This document shows, piece after piece, positions 1-6,818 of a DNA stretch of 12,259 bases (positions within the stretch are counted from its first letter, which is position 1; each line of letters begins with the position of its first letter). The notes under the pieces were generated by a model. That model had not been told where the DNA came from, did no database searches, and was given only the letters and a program-made list of their open reading frames with translations. The stretch is taken from positions 1-12,259 of the forward strand of contig JAFGNI010000076.1 in assembly GCA_016927095.1 (NCBI GenBank), written 5' to 3'. Source of the stretch: Anaerolineae bacterium. Lineage in GTDB: Bacteria; Chloroflexota; Anaerolineae; B4-G1; SLSP01. The translations under genes and the position numbers were made by a program.

Positions 1-3000
1 CACTGCCGTCATGCAGAGGATCCACCACAGGAAGTCACCGTAGGACTCGCCGCGGTACCACAGGACACCCTCGTAGCGGTTGGCGCCAAGGTAAGTCTGC
101 ACCTCCGGATGACCAATCGCGCGGCGCAACAGGCGATAGGGCACCCGGGTTGCGTCACCAGGCTCATCAAAGGCCCACGCCAGCCAGCCAGGGGATGTGA
201 GCAGCATGCGCACCGTGTCCAGCACACGCTGGCGGGCCTCGGCAGCAACATCGAGCTCCGCCAGGGCCTCAACCAAGGGCTGGCGCAGAAGCCACGCGTC
301 CAACCAATCCCGGCTGACCTCGGATGCGTGATCGGGGTCGACCACGCCACCCAACTTGTGCGTGAAGAGCCAACCTAGCAGCCCCCCCCACATCGCGTAG
401 TCTGCGACGTCCCAATCCGCCAGCACGTAGGCAACCGCAGCCTTCAGCGCGCCGTCGGGCCGACCCGCCTGAGGCCGATCGACAAGGGCTCGCAGCGTGC
501 CTGGCAACGTCAGAAGGTGTCGCAGTTGCGCGGTCACCGCGTCGGCAATCCGTTCGTCGAGGTCCCCATTCAGAGCCTCCGCCGGCGGCACGATCGCGCG
601 CACACCGGCGAGGAGATCCAGCATCTTCCCCGCGACCTCGTCGAGCATCTTCGCGTCCACCGCGGCAGGGTCGGGGGCAGTATGTCCGACCAGCCACTTG
701 AATGCCGGCGCGCTGACCAACATGCGCATAGGGGCCAGCACCGGTCCGTAGACAAACTCCCGCAGCGCCGCATCGATGCTGGGAACGCCGCGACCCTGAA
801 GGTGCGCGGCGAGCTGCCCATAGTGGCGCTGCGCGTTGTCCTGGATCTCCCGGAAATCGACAAAGACGTGGGTCTGGTAGGCCCAGAGCTCAGCGTAGAG
901 ACCCTGCTCCGTGAGCTCCCGGCAGTTGCGGAGATACTCCAGATCGCCGATCGCGTCCCGGAAGAGCAGGTAGCGGTTGGGATCGCCAGAGATCCCAAGC
1001 GCGTTAGCCAGCGTACGCGTCACCAGCGATTTCTCGCCATCGGGCCCTTTCACGGCACAGGCTGCCGATGTCCGCACCCACCCGCGCGTATCGCCGTAGC
1101 GGTTGTGGTAGAGCACCAGCGCGCGCTCTTCGCCAACGCGATTGGAGTAGGCAAAGACATTCTCATCGACGGACCCGGATGCTGTGTAGAAGTCATAGAG
1201 ATAGAACTCATCTACGCCGGCGAAGAGATAGCGCTTGTGCGCCAACGGGAATATCTGCTGCTCGTGGCGCGCGATGAGGCCCTCGTTCGGTCGCTCGTCC
1301 CAGTAAGCACGCCGGAACTCCATCCCGTACTTCTCGGCGAATCCCTGGATCTGCCCATGGCCGAACATCGGCAGTCCCGGCATCGTCACCATCATGGTAC
1401 AGACACCGAAGTACTTGTCGCCGGTCCCAAACTGCTCGACAGCGGTCCGCTCGTCAGGGTTGTTCAGGAAGTTGACGTAGCGACGCAGGATCTCAGGATC
1501 GAACTCCAGGGTGTTCTTGATCACCAGCCGGTACTCGGCGTTCTTCTCATCCCGCAGCATATTCATGAAGGCGCTGTTGTAGACGCGGTGCATCCCCAAC
1601 GTGCGGACGAAGTACCCCTCCATCATCCAGAAAGCCTCGGCCAGCAGCAAGGTGTCTGGGGCCTCCCGGGCGACGCGATCGACCACCTCCCGCCAGAACT
1701 CCTCGGGCATCCTCTGGTTGAATTCGTGTTTGCTCATCCCGTGCTCGGCGCGCGAGGGAATGTCGCCGCCCGTTCCCGGCTCCGGATACCACAGGCGCTG
1801 GTAGTGGCGCTTCGCCAGCGTCATCGCCGCATCGAACCGGATGATGGGCGACCGGCGGGCGACGGCCAAAATCGTCTGAATGACCGCCTCGCGCACCTCC
1901 GGGTTCAGGTAGTCCAGTTGGGCGGTGTCGTTCCACGGCATCTGCGTGCCGTCGTTGCCGTGGTAGATATACGAGGCATCCCCGGTCCAATGGTCGCGTC
2001 GCTGGAAGACCACCGCAGCGTCGGTCTTGTCGTAGTAGTGGTCTTCTAGGTAGACGCCGACGCGCTGATCGTCACAGAGATCGGGACCACTGAAGCTATA
2101 GGCGGGGAAGGGGCTGTAGTTGAGGCGCACGAACCAATCCGGATGATGCACCACCCAATCGGAGTCAATGCCCACGTGGTTGGGCACCATGTCACTAGCC
2201 ATCCGGATGCCGCGGGCCCAAGACCGGGACTTCAGGCGCTCAAAGGCCGCGTCGCCTCCCAGATCATCGGCGATGCGATAGGCCTTGAGCGAGTACGCCG
2301 ACGCGACCGCATCCGGATTGCCCATCATCTGTTTGATCCGCTTGGACGCCTCGCTCCGCTCCCACAGCCCAATCAGCCACAATGCCGTGAAACCGTAGCT
2401 GCGCAATCGATCCAGTTCCTCGTCGGGGATCTGGTCGAGCGTGCGTATCTCCCTACCGTGGGTCTTGGAGAGCTGATCGAGCCAGACGTAGACGTTCTTA
2501 GCCATCATCACGACCTCTGGCATCCAATCGCGGTCTGGGCTGAAGCGCTCGGGTTCGGCCTCCGCGCCTGCAAAGACAGGCACCTCGGCTGGGCCCGGCC
2601 CAAAACCAAAGAAAGCCTTGCTCTCCTCCTCCAGGAAATCAAGGCTGCTCAACAGACGGGTGAGATAGGCGCCCAGCAGCCCCCGCCACCGCCTGCGGAT
2701 GAAGTTCAACTGCCCCAACCACGACTTGGGCGATGCCTTCGCCGGGCTGCGGAGCATCTCGTGGAGCTTCTCTCCTCCGGGTCCAAAGGACGGTTGGTCG
2801 GCGAGGAAGGCCTCCAACTGGTCCATCGCCGTCTGGTAGGTCGTCGTCTGGGTCAGGTTCTCATCATCGAAGAGCTCCAGGAACGGCTCCGCTGCCGGAT
2901 TCTCATTGTGCAGCCATAGAAGGAAAAGCTCCTCCAGTACAGCTTCACGGTGGGGCTCGCCCGCCGTCTCAGCGCTCAGATACGCCGCAGCCGTCATCTC

Positions 3001-3408
3001 ACCCCGGTGAACGGGCAGGGGCGGGAACTCCTGCACAAAGGCTAGAAGCACGTCATCCAGGGCCTCGGCCCCCACGTGCTCCGCAAGATAGGTGAGCGCT
3101 TCTCCCATCACCTGTGGGTTCCGCTGCCGGCGGTACTCGGCGATCACGTGGTGCAGGATCTCGTCCACCAGCCCCATCGCGTTGAGCTCGCTGGCGCGAA
3201 CCGCCAGCTCGGGGTGCACGACGACATCGCGCCGCTCGTTAATGCGCTGCGCCAACTGCCGTGCAGCCCGGAAGTTGGCGAAAATCACATTGCCGTCTAG
3301 CGCAAAGAGCGTGTCATCCACATCATAGCGCGACCGGCTCTCACGGGAGATGTGGAACTCCCGGATCGCACCTTCAACGCTGCGGCGCGGCGTAGCTGTT
3401 CCTGGCAT
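1..3408 (-). CDS. Very large GH13 alpha-amylase-family protein, 3' end beyond window
   Basis: An uninterrupted reading frame runs from ATG at 3408 to the left window edge, giving 1136 residues with no stop reached. The start follows GGAAGGTGATGAT, a good Shine-Dalgarno, 17 nt after the upstream microprotein. The GH13 barrel begins near residue 303 (KNVYVWLDQL). The usual motifs are visible: region I DMVPNH (D406 to H411), region II RFDAAM with nucleophile D526 and R524, region III LLLAEAF with acid/base E591, and region IV NNPD with D652. In region IV proline replaces the usual histidine of NHD. About 300 mostly helical residues precede the barrel, and a further region of roughly 370 or more residues follows a short beta-like segment near 760-775. 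I recognise neither flank. No signal peptide is visible, so it is probably cytoplasmic. The catalytic triad suggests a retaining alpha-glucan hydrolase or transglycosylase; the substrate cannot be read from the sequence. Confidence 0.9.
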   Translation of the reverse strand, partial: MPGTATPRRSVEGAIREFHISRESRSRYDVDDTLFALDGNVIFANFRAARQLAQRINERRDVVVHPELAVRASELNAMGLVDEILHHVIAEYRRQRNPQVMGEALTYLAEHVGAEALDDVLLAFVQEFPPLPVHRGEMTAAAYLSAETAGEPHREAVLEELFLLWLHNENPAAEPFLELFDDENLTQTTTYQTAMDQLEAFLADQPSFGPGGEKLHEMLRSPAKASPKSWLGQLNFIRRRWRGLLGAYLTRLLSSLDFLEEESKAFFGFGPGPAEVPVFAGAEAEPERFSPDRDWMPEVVMMAKNVYVWLDQLSKTHGREIRTLDQIPDEELDRLRSYGFTALWLIGLWERSEASKRIKQMMGNPDAVASAYSLKAYRIADDLGGDAAFERLKSRSWARGIRMASDMVPNHVGIDSDWVVHHPDWFVRLNYSPFPAYSFSGPDLCDDQRVGVYLEDHYYDKTDAAVVFQRRDHWTGDASYIYHGNDGTQMPWNDTAQLDYLNPEVREAVIQTILAVARRSPIIRFDAAMTLAKRHYQRLWYPEPGTGGDIPSRAEHGMSKHEFNQRMPEEFWREVVDRVAREAPDTLLLAEAFWMMEGYFVRTLGMHRVYNSAFMNMLRDEKNAEYRLVIKNTLEFDPEILRRYVNFLNNPDERTAVEQFGTGDKYFGVCTMMVTMPGLPMFGHGQIQGFAEKYGMEFRRAYWDERPNEGLIARHEQQIFPLAHKRYLFAGVDEFYLYDFYTASGSVDENVFAYSNRVGEERALVLYHNRYGDTRGWVRTSAACAVKGPDGEKSLVTRTLANALGISGDPNRYLLFRDAIGDLEYLRNCRELTEQGLYAELWAYQTHVFVDFREIQDNAQRHYGQLAAHLQGRGVPSIDAALREFVYGPVLAPMRMLVSAPAFKWLVGHTAPDPAAVDAKMLDEVAGKMLDLLAGVRAIVPPAEALNGDLDERIADAVTAQLRHLLTLPGTLRALVDRPQAGRPDGALKAAVAYVLADWDVADYAMWGGLLGWLFTHKLGGVVDPDHASEVSRDWLDAWLLRQPLVEALAELDVAAEARQRVLDTVRMLLTSPGWLAWAFDEPGDATRVPYRLLRRAIGHPEVQTYLGANRYEGVLWYRGESYGDFLWWILCMTAV

Positions 3409-3425
3409 ATCATCACCTTCCGGTT

Positions 3426-3536
3426 TCAGTAAGTTGGGGGAAATACCATCATCACGAAACCCAATACCATGCTCAGCAGGATCAGAACGGTGATCACCAG
3501 AAAGACGATTCGAGCAATGTTGTTCCGTTTTTTCAT
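3426..3536 (-). CDS. 36-residue single-pass membrane microprotein
   Basis: ATG at 3534-3536 is preceded by AGGAGG with a 7-nt spacer, and the frame ends in TGA 36 codons later. The protein starts MKKRNNIAR and continues with a single hydrophobic helix (about residues 9-31), ending FPPTY. The basic N-terminus suggests N-in, C-out topology. An extended -10 promoter lies about 110 nt upstream, and the GH13 gene starts 17 nt after the stop, so the two are probably co-transcribed. The same frame is open further upstream to 3770, but that extension runs through the promoter and lacks a comparable ribosome site, so I chose the short form. No family is recognised. It could be a membrane anchor, a regulator, or a small protein unrelated to its neighbour. 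Confidence 0.7.
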   Translation of the reverse strand: MKKRNNIARIVFLVITVLILLSMVLGFVMMVFPPTY

Positions 3537-3645
3537 TATCTTGCCTCCTCTAGCAACAGGACAGGCCATCCATCGACAATCGAGGCGGTCGCCATCATGA
3601 GAGCGCACAATGTGTGTTGCCCACCCAGCCAGTGGCGACGCCATC

Positions 3646-3654
3646 ATTATAACA
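3646..3654 (-). promoter_or_regulatory. Extended -10 promoter for the microprotein-GH13 unit
   Basis: Read on the minus strand this is TGTTATAAT, a perfect TATAAT with the TGn extension. There is no good -35; the best hexamer at 17-18 nt shares only GAC with TTGACA. Predicted transcription starts near 3639, leaving a leader of about 100 nt before the microprotein. Confidence 0.6.
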
Positions 3655-3890
3655 CAAGCCATTCCTACAGTCTTCCGTTGTAAGTCGGCCTGTCTAGGCC
3701 GACTCGACGGCGCAGCCGCCGCCATCTGCGGCGTCCCTCCGACGGTGTCGCGCGCCGTAGTCGCAGTCAAGGACCGCGTGTGACCAGAGACGCGGCTGCT
3801 CGTCGAGGCGTTCTTGCCCGCAGTCGGCGGGCCGGCAGACCGGCGAGGACAGGTGGACTTACATCACCCAGATGCGCACGCCCTGCGACA
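3655..3890. other. Non-coding, hairpin-rich spacer between asnS terminator and microprotein promoter
   Basis: I see no credible gene in this stretch. Overlapping open frames on both strands are arginine-rich translations of GC-rich DNA without ribosome sites. It contains four perfect short inverted repeats: 3683-3704 (AGTCGGCCT, loop GTCT, 9 bp), 3717-3733 (CGCCGC, 5-nt loop), 3774-3795 (CCGCGT, 10-nt loop) and 3831-3844 (GCCGG, 4-nt loop). None is followed by a T-run on either strand. It does not match RNase P RNA, SRP RNA, tmRNA or tRNA cores as far as I can recall them. Confidence 0.5.
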
Positions 3891-3891
3891 A

Positions 3892-3925
3892 AACGACGAC
3901 CGGGACTGAGCATCGTCCCGGTCGT
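3892..3925 (-). terminator. Rho-independent terminator after asnS
   Basis: A perfect 11-bp stem (ACGACCGGGAC at 3896-3906 and its complement at 3915-3925) with an 8-nt loop lies 35 nt past the asnS stop codon. On the minus strand the stem is followed by CGTTTTG, a short T-run. The T-run is modest, but the stem is strong and the position is right. Confidence 0.7.
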
Positions 3926-3960
3926 TTGGTCTCTGAACGCGCGCCCCCATGCAGGTCGCG

Positions 3961-5304
3961 TTACGGATAGACGCGGTTGATCGTCCTCGGATAGGGTATC
4001 GTCTCGCGGATATGCTCGATCCCGCAAATCCAGGCAACGGTGCGCTCGACACCGAGGCCAAAGCCGCTGTGGGGCACGCTGCCATACCGGCGCAGGTCGA
4101 CGTACCACCGGAACGCATCCTCAGGAAGCTCATGCTCGCGGATCCGCTCTAGGAGCAGCTCAGGGTCGGAGATACGCTCACTGCCCCCGGTGATCTCCCC
4201 ATACCCCTCCGGGGCGAGCAGATCGACGCTCTTGGAGACGTCGGGCCGGCCCGGCCAGGGTTCCATATAGAAGGTCTTGGCGATCGTCGGATACCCGTAG
4301 ACAAAGACCGGCTTGTCGAAGAGCTGGGTCAGCTCCGTCTCATGCGGCGACCCGAAGTCGTCGCCCCAGTTGATCGCGAGCAACGCCTTGACCTCAGGGT
4401 CCTCGCTCGCCTCGCGGATCTCCGCCAGCTTGGCCAGCGCGTCGTCATAGGAGATGCGCGGGAAGGGCGGCACAATCCTCTCCAGAACCGAAAGATCGCG
4501 ATCCAGCGAAAGCAATTCGTTCCGGCAGTCGCGGAGCACGCGCTGCACGATATACGAGATGAACTGCTCCTCCATTGCCATCAGCCCATCGAGATCGCAG
4601 AAGGCCATCTCCGGCTCCACCATCCAGAACTCGGTGAGGTGCCGGCGAGTCTTGGACTTCTCAGCGCGGAAGGTCGGCCCGAAGCAGTAGACCTTGCCGA
4701 AGGCGAAGATATCAGCCTCGTTGTAGAGCTGCCCACTCTGGGCCAGGTAGGCTGTGCCTTCGTCGAAGTACTCGGTCCCAAAGAGCGTCGTGGTCCCCTC
4801 GCAGGCTGCCGGGGTGAGAATCGGCGTATCGACCAGCGTGAAGCCGTTGTTGTCCAGCCACTCGCGGATCGCGCTGATGACCGTCGCGCGGATCCGCAGG
4901 ATCGCCCATTGGCTGGGGACGCGGATCCAAAGATGGCGATGGTCCAGCAGGAAGTCCACACCGTGCTCCTTGAGCGCGATGGGATACTCCCCTTCCACGA
5001 CCTGCAGGATCTCGAGCGCCGTGATACCGATCTCGTAGCCACCGGGCAGACCCGGCGCTCGCCGGTCCGCGCGAACCTTGCCGGTGATGCGGACCGAAGA
5101 CTCCTGCGGGATGTGCGCGATCGTATCAAAGAGGGCATCGTCAAGGTCGCCCTGGAAAGCGACGCATTGCACGAACCCATAGCCGTCCCGCACCAGCAGG
5201 AAGACCAGCTTTCCTTTGTGCGTCCGGTTGTAGACCCAACCCTCAATGGTGACTTCCTGCTCTTCGTAATCAGCTATCTTCCGCGTCTGGATGACAGATG
5301 GCAT
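3961..5304 (-). CDS. asnS: Asparaginyl-tRNA synthetase
   Basis: Class IIb synthetase that charges tRNA-Asn with asparagine in the cytoplasm. The 447-residue length is normal. An N-terminal OB-fold anticodon-binding domain (about 1-105, with [22 protein letters not shown]) is followed by the catalytic core. Motif 1 lies around 149-161, motif 2 reads [16 protein letters not shown] from 212, and motif 3 reads [12 protein letters not shown] from 414, ending in the typical RTINRVYP C-terminus. The [12 protein letters not shown] stretch is characteristic of AsnRS and differs from bacterial AspRS. The ATG follows AAGGAGG with a 5-nt spacer. It starts 49 nt after dedA with no terminator between them, so it is probably transcribed from the dedA promoter. 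A terminator follows it. Its presence implies direct Asn-tRNA charging, although a parallel GatCAB route elsewhere is not excluded. Confidence 0.96.
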   Translation of the reverse strand: MPSVIQTRKIADYEEQEVTIEGWVYNRTHKGKLVFLLVRDGYGFVQCVAFQGDLDDALFDTIAHIPQESSVRITGKVRADRRAPGLPGGYEIGITALEILQVVEGEYPIALKEHGVDFLLDHRHLWIRVPSQWAILRIRATVISAIREWLDNNGFTLVDTPILTPAACEGTTTLFGTEYFDEGTAYLAQSGQLYNEADIFAFGKVYCFGPTFRAEKSKTRRHLTEFWMVEPEMAFCDLDGLMAMEEQFISYIVQRVLRDCRNELLSLDRDLSVLERIVPPFPRISYDDALAKLAEIREASEDPEVKALLAINWGDDFGSPHETELTQLFDKPVFVYGYPTIAKTFYMEPWPGRPDVSKSVDLLAPEGYGEITGGSERISDPELLLERIREHELPEDAFRWYVDLRRYGSVPHSGFGLGVERTVAWICGIEHIRETIPYPRTINRVYP

Positions 5305-5353
5305 CCTTTCCTCCTTGTGTCAACGTCTGTCTCTCTATCTTGGTGAGCGAGGC

Positions 5354-6052
5354 TCAGTCCAGGTTGGGTTCGGTCTGCGTCGGCCCGGGATTGGGGCCCT
5401 GCGATTGGTGCTTCTCCTGGGCACGCCGGCGAAAGCGCGTGAAGAAGAAGTAAGCTACGGCTAACCCGGCGACCACCATCACCACATGCTCGTAGCGGTC
5501 GATGATCTCCGACACCAGCGTCCACTGCGAGCCAAGTAGGCGACCGGCGAAGGCCAGCAGGAAGCTCCAGAGCGCGGTACCCACCGCCGTATAAGCGGTG
5601 AACCGGCCCACGTGCATGTTGGCCAGGCCCGCCGGCACGGAGATCAGGCTCCGCACAATGGGCACCATCCGCCCAAAGAAGATCACATATTCATCGTACT
5701 TATCGAACCACGAGAGCGCGACGTCGAAGTCCTGCTCCGACAACATGAACCACTTACCAAAACGCCGCAAGAGGTAGCGGACCCGGCTTTCATCAAACCA
5801 CTTCCCCAGGCCATAGAAGAAGAAGGCACCCGCCACCGAGCCGATGGCGCCCACGATGGTCACACCCCAAAGCGTGAAGCCAGTCTCAGGATCCAGGGTG
5901 AGCCAGCCAGCCAACGGCAGGACAACCTCAGAGGGAATAGGGGGGAAGACGTTTTCCAGGAACATCACCAATCCGAGCCCAGGATACCCGACGGTGCTGA
6001 TAATGTTGAGGGCCCAGGCATTGATCGCGTTCAAAAGCTCCGTTAAGTGCAT
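5354..6052 (-). CDS. DedA-family membrane protein
   Basis: Integral membrane protein of the DedA/SNARE-associated superfamily, implicated in lipid-carrier flipping and membrane homeostasis. Of 232 residues, the first half has the family signature FLENVFPPIPSEVVLPLAGW (31-50). The centre has FFGRMVPIVRSLISVPAG (125-142), with the conserved R128, P131, R134 and AG pair. Several hydrophobic segments are visible: around 18-32, 63-81, 122-140, 152-172 and 186-205. The tail is basic, then Pro/Gln-rich. The frame is open upstream to 6283, but I chose ATG 6052: it has GGAG with a 5-nt spacer, the protein begins like other DedA proteins there, and the promoter lies inside the upstream extension. It heads a unit with asnS. 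The exact substrate is unknown. Confidence 0.92.
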   Translation of the reverse strand: MHLTELLNAINAWALNIISTVGYPGLGLVMFLENVFPPIPSEVVLPLAGWLTLDPETGFTLWGVTIVGAIGSVAGAFFFYGLGKWFDESRVRYLLRRFGKWFMLSEQDFDVALSWFDKYDEYVIFFGRMVPIVRSLISVPAGLANMHVGRFTAYTAVGTALWSFLLAFAGRLLGSQWTLVSEIIDRYEHVVMVVAGLAVAYFFFTRFRRRAQEKHQSQGPNPGPTQTEPNLD

Positions 6053-6215
6053 ACGGTCTCCGATATCTTCATAGTCACCCGGGATACGGGTGTTCACAGG
6101 CGCCCCCAGACAGGTACGTGCAGCATCTGCCACGTAGTAGCCGTGACGGTCTCCGGGGGCAGGTAAATCGCGGCTAACCTGCCATACCGCGGCGCCAAGA
6201 GGGCGCGAGAACCAG
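6053..6215 (-). other. Leader region upstream of dedA-asnS
   Basis: About 160 nt separate the predicted transcription start from the dedA ATG. On the minus strand it contains GCGCC-CTCTT-GGCGC, a short hairpin, and CGGAGACCGT twice: once at the dedA ribosome site (6053-6062) and once 93 nt upstream (6146-6155). A GCCCCC/GGGGGC pairing between the middle and the later part is possible. I see no T-box consensus, so tRNA-Asn-responsive control is not supported. Confidence 0.4.
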
Positions 6216-6221
6216 ACGTTG

Positions 6222-6230
6222 ATTATACCA
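6222..6230 (-). promoter_or_regulatory. Extended -10 promoter for dedA-asnS
   Basis: On the minus strand this is TGGTATAAT, a perfect -10 with TGn extension. No convincing -35 stands at 16-18 nt. It lies just downstream of the large hairpin that would insulate it from the ferritin-like gene. Confidence 0.6.
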
Positions 6231-6253
6231 TGCTTCCCTGGCGAGCCCTCCGC

Positions 6254-6320
6254 AACACAAAGCAGATCAGCAGGCCAAGACATCGGATCAAAACCCCGAT
6301 GTCTTGGCCTGCTGATCTGC
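6254..6320 (-). terminator. Perfect 25-bp inverted repeat, probable terminator of the ferritin-like gene
   Basis: The arms at 6262-6286 and 6296-6320 are exact reverse complements over 25 bp, with a 9-nt loop (ATCAAAACC on plus). On the minus strand the stem is followed by TTTGTGTTG, a broken T-run, whereas the plus side has no T-run. It lies about 100 nt past the ferritin-like stop and just before the dedA promoter, which suits a terminator or insulator. The stem is much longer than most intrinsic terminators, so a small mobile repeat or a structured RNA is an alternative. Confidence 0.55.
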
Positions 6321-6355
6321 CTGATGCGACGTATGAAGGACCGCGGAGAGAGCCT

Positions 6356-6384
6356 GCCTCAGGGCCTGTGTCAGGCTCTGAGGC
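6356..6384. repeat. 13-bp hairpin next to the large inverted repeat
   Basis: Arms 6356-6368 and 6372-6384 enclose a 3-nt loop. As plus-strand RNA all 13 pairs form, with one G-U at 6363/6377. As minus-strand RNA that position becomes an A-C mismatch. No T-run follows on either strand. Role unknown; it lies in the 3' region of the ferritin-like transcript. Confidence 0.5.
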
Positions 6385-6420
6385 TCAGAACGCTGTTCCC
6401 CACAACCTGCAGGAGGTCCG

Positions 6421-6762
6421 CTAGCTCTCTTTTAGCGAACCGACGGTTGAGGCCCCGACGTTGCCTACCTCTTCCTGGAGTTCCTTGACTTCCTCGATGC
6501 CATGGTTGACCCACGTATCCTCATCCCCGGTCAGTATCTGGAGCAGTTGCATGAATTCCCCGACGTGTTCCCGCTCCTCGTTGGCGACGTCGATCAGCAC
6601 CTTTTTGGCAAGGGGATGGTCCGTGGCCTCGGCGTGGGCCATATAGAGATGGATGGCCTCGTGCTCAGCAGCGATGTTGAGACGGATGGCGCGGATCAGT
6701 TCCTGCTTCGTCAACTTCCGGTCGGGTACGACACCGCTGAAGGGATTGACAAAATCTGGCAT
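6421..6762 (-). CDS. Ferritin-like protein with encapsulin cargo-loading peptide
   Basis: A 113-residue helical protein of the encapsulated-ferritin type: short ferroxidases that oxidise Fe(II) and pass iron into an encapsulin shell. Helix 1 (about 18-46) carries E33 in AAEHEAI, and helix 2 (about 50-78) carries EEREH with E63 and H66, the expected metal ligands of a half four-helix bundle that works as a dimer. From memory, the run from TKQEL through VANEEREHVGEFM to EEVKEL closely resembles the ferritin-like domain fused to the encapsulin shell in Pyrococcus. The C-terminus after a flexible stretch reads GASTVGSLKES, matching the TVGSLK-type targeting peptide by which cargo docks inside encapsulin. 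The ATG has AGGAGG with a 5-nt spacer, and an extended -10 lies 43 nt upstream. No shell gene flanks it here. A non-encapsulated rubrerythrin-like role is less likely given the tail. Confidence 0.88.
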   Translation of the reverse strand: MPDFVNPFSGVVPDRKLTKQELIRAIRLNIAAEHEAIHLYMAHAEATDHPLAKKVLIDVANEEREHVGEFMQLLQILTGDEDTWVNHGIEEVKELQEEVGNVGASTVGSLKES

Positions 6763-6804
6763 GGCTGCCTCCTAGCAAAATCACAATGGGTATAACCTAA
6801 TCAG

Positions 6805-6813
6805 AGTATAGCA
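6805..6813 (-). promoter_or_regulatory. Extended -10 promoter for the ferritin-like gene
   Basis: On the minus strand this reads TGCTATACT, a -10 with TGn extension, just after the glycosyltransferase stop. The -35 region (TTTCGC at 16 nt) is weak. No Fur-like palindrome is obvious around it. No terminator separates it from the glycosyltransferase gene, so readthrough from upstream is possible. Confidence 0.5.
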
Positions 6814-6818
6814 CAGCG

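Noticed and set aside
517..2049. A 510-codon open frame on the plus strand
   Set aside because: It lies wholly antisense to the GH13 gene, whose catalytic motifs are intact, and its translation has no recognisable domain. Long antisense frames are expected opposite GC-rich genes.
3537..3770. N-terminal extension of the microprotein to 114 residues
   Set aside because: The extension crosses the extended -10 promoter and lacks a ribosome site, whereas AGGAGG precedes the ATG at 3536.
5316..5325. TTGACA-like sequence just before the asnS ribosome site as a -35 element
   Set aside because: It abuts the Shine-Dalgarno, leaving no room for a -10 and leader before the asnS ATG.
4342..5346. A 334-codon open frame on the plus strand
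   Set aside because: Antisense shadow of asnS, which is certain.
6053..6215. T-box riboswitch upstream of dedA-asnS
   Set aside because: No T-box core (AGGGTGGAACCGCG-like) or antiterminator arrangement could be found on the minus strand.
6053..6283. N-terminal extension of DedA by 77 residues
   Set aside because: It contains the TGGTATAAT promoter and part of the long hairpin, and DedA proteins normally begin close to the ATG at 6052.
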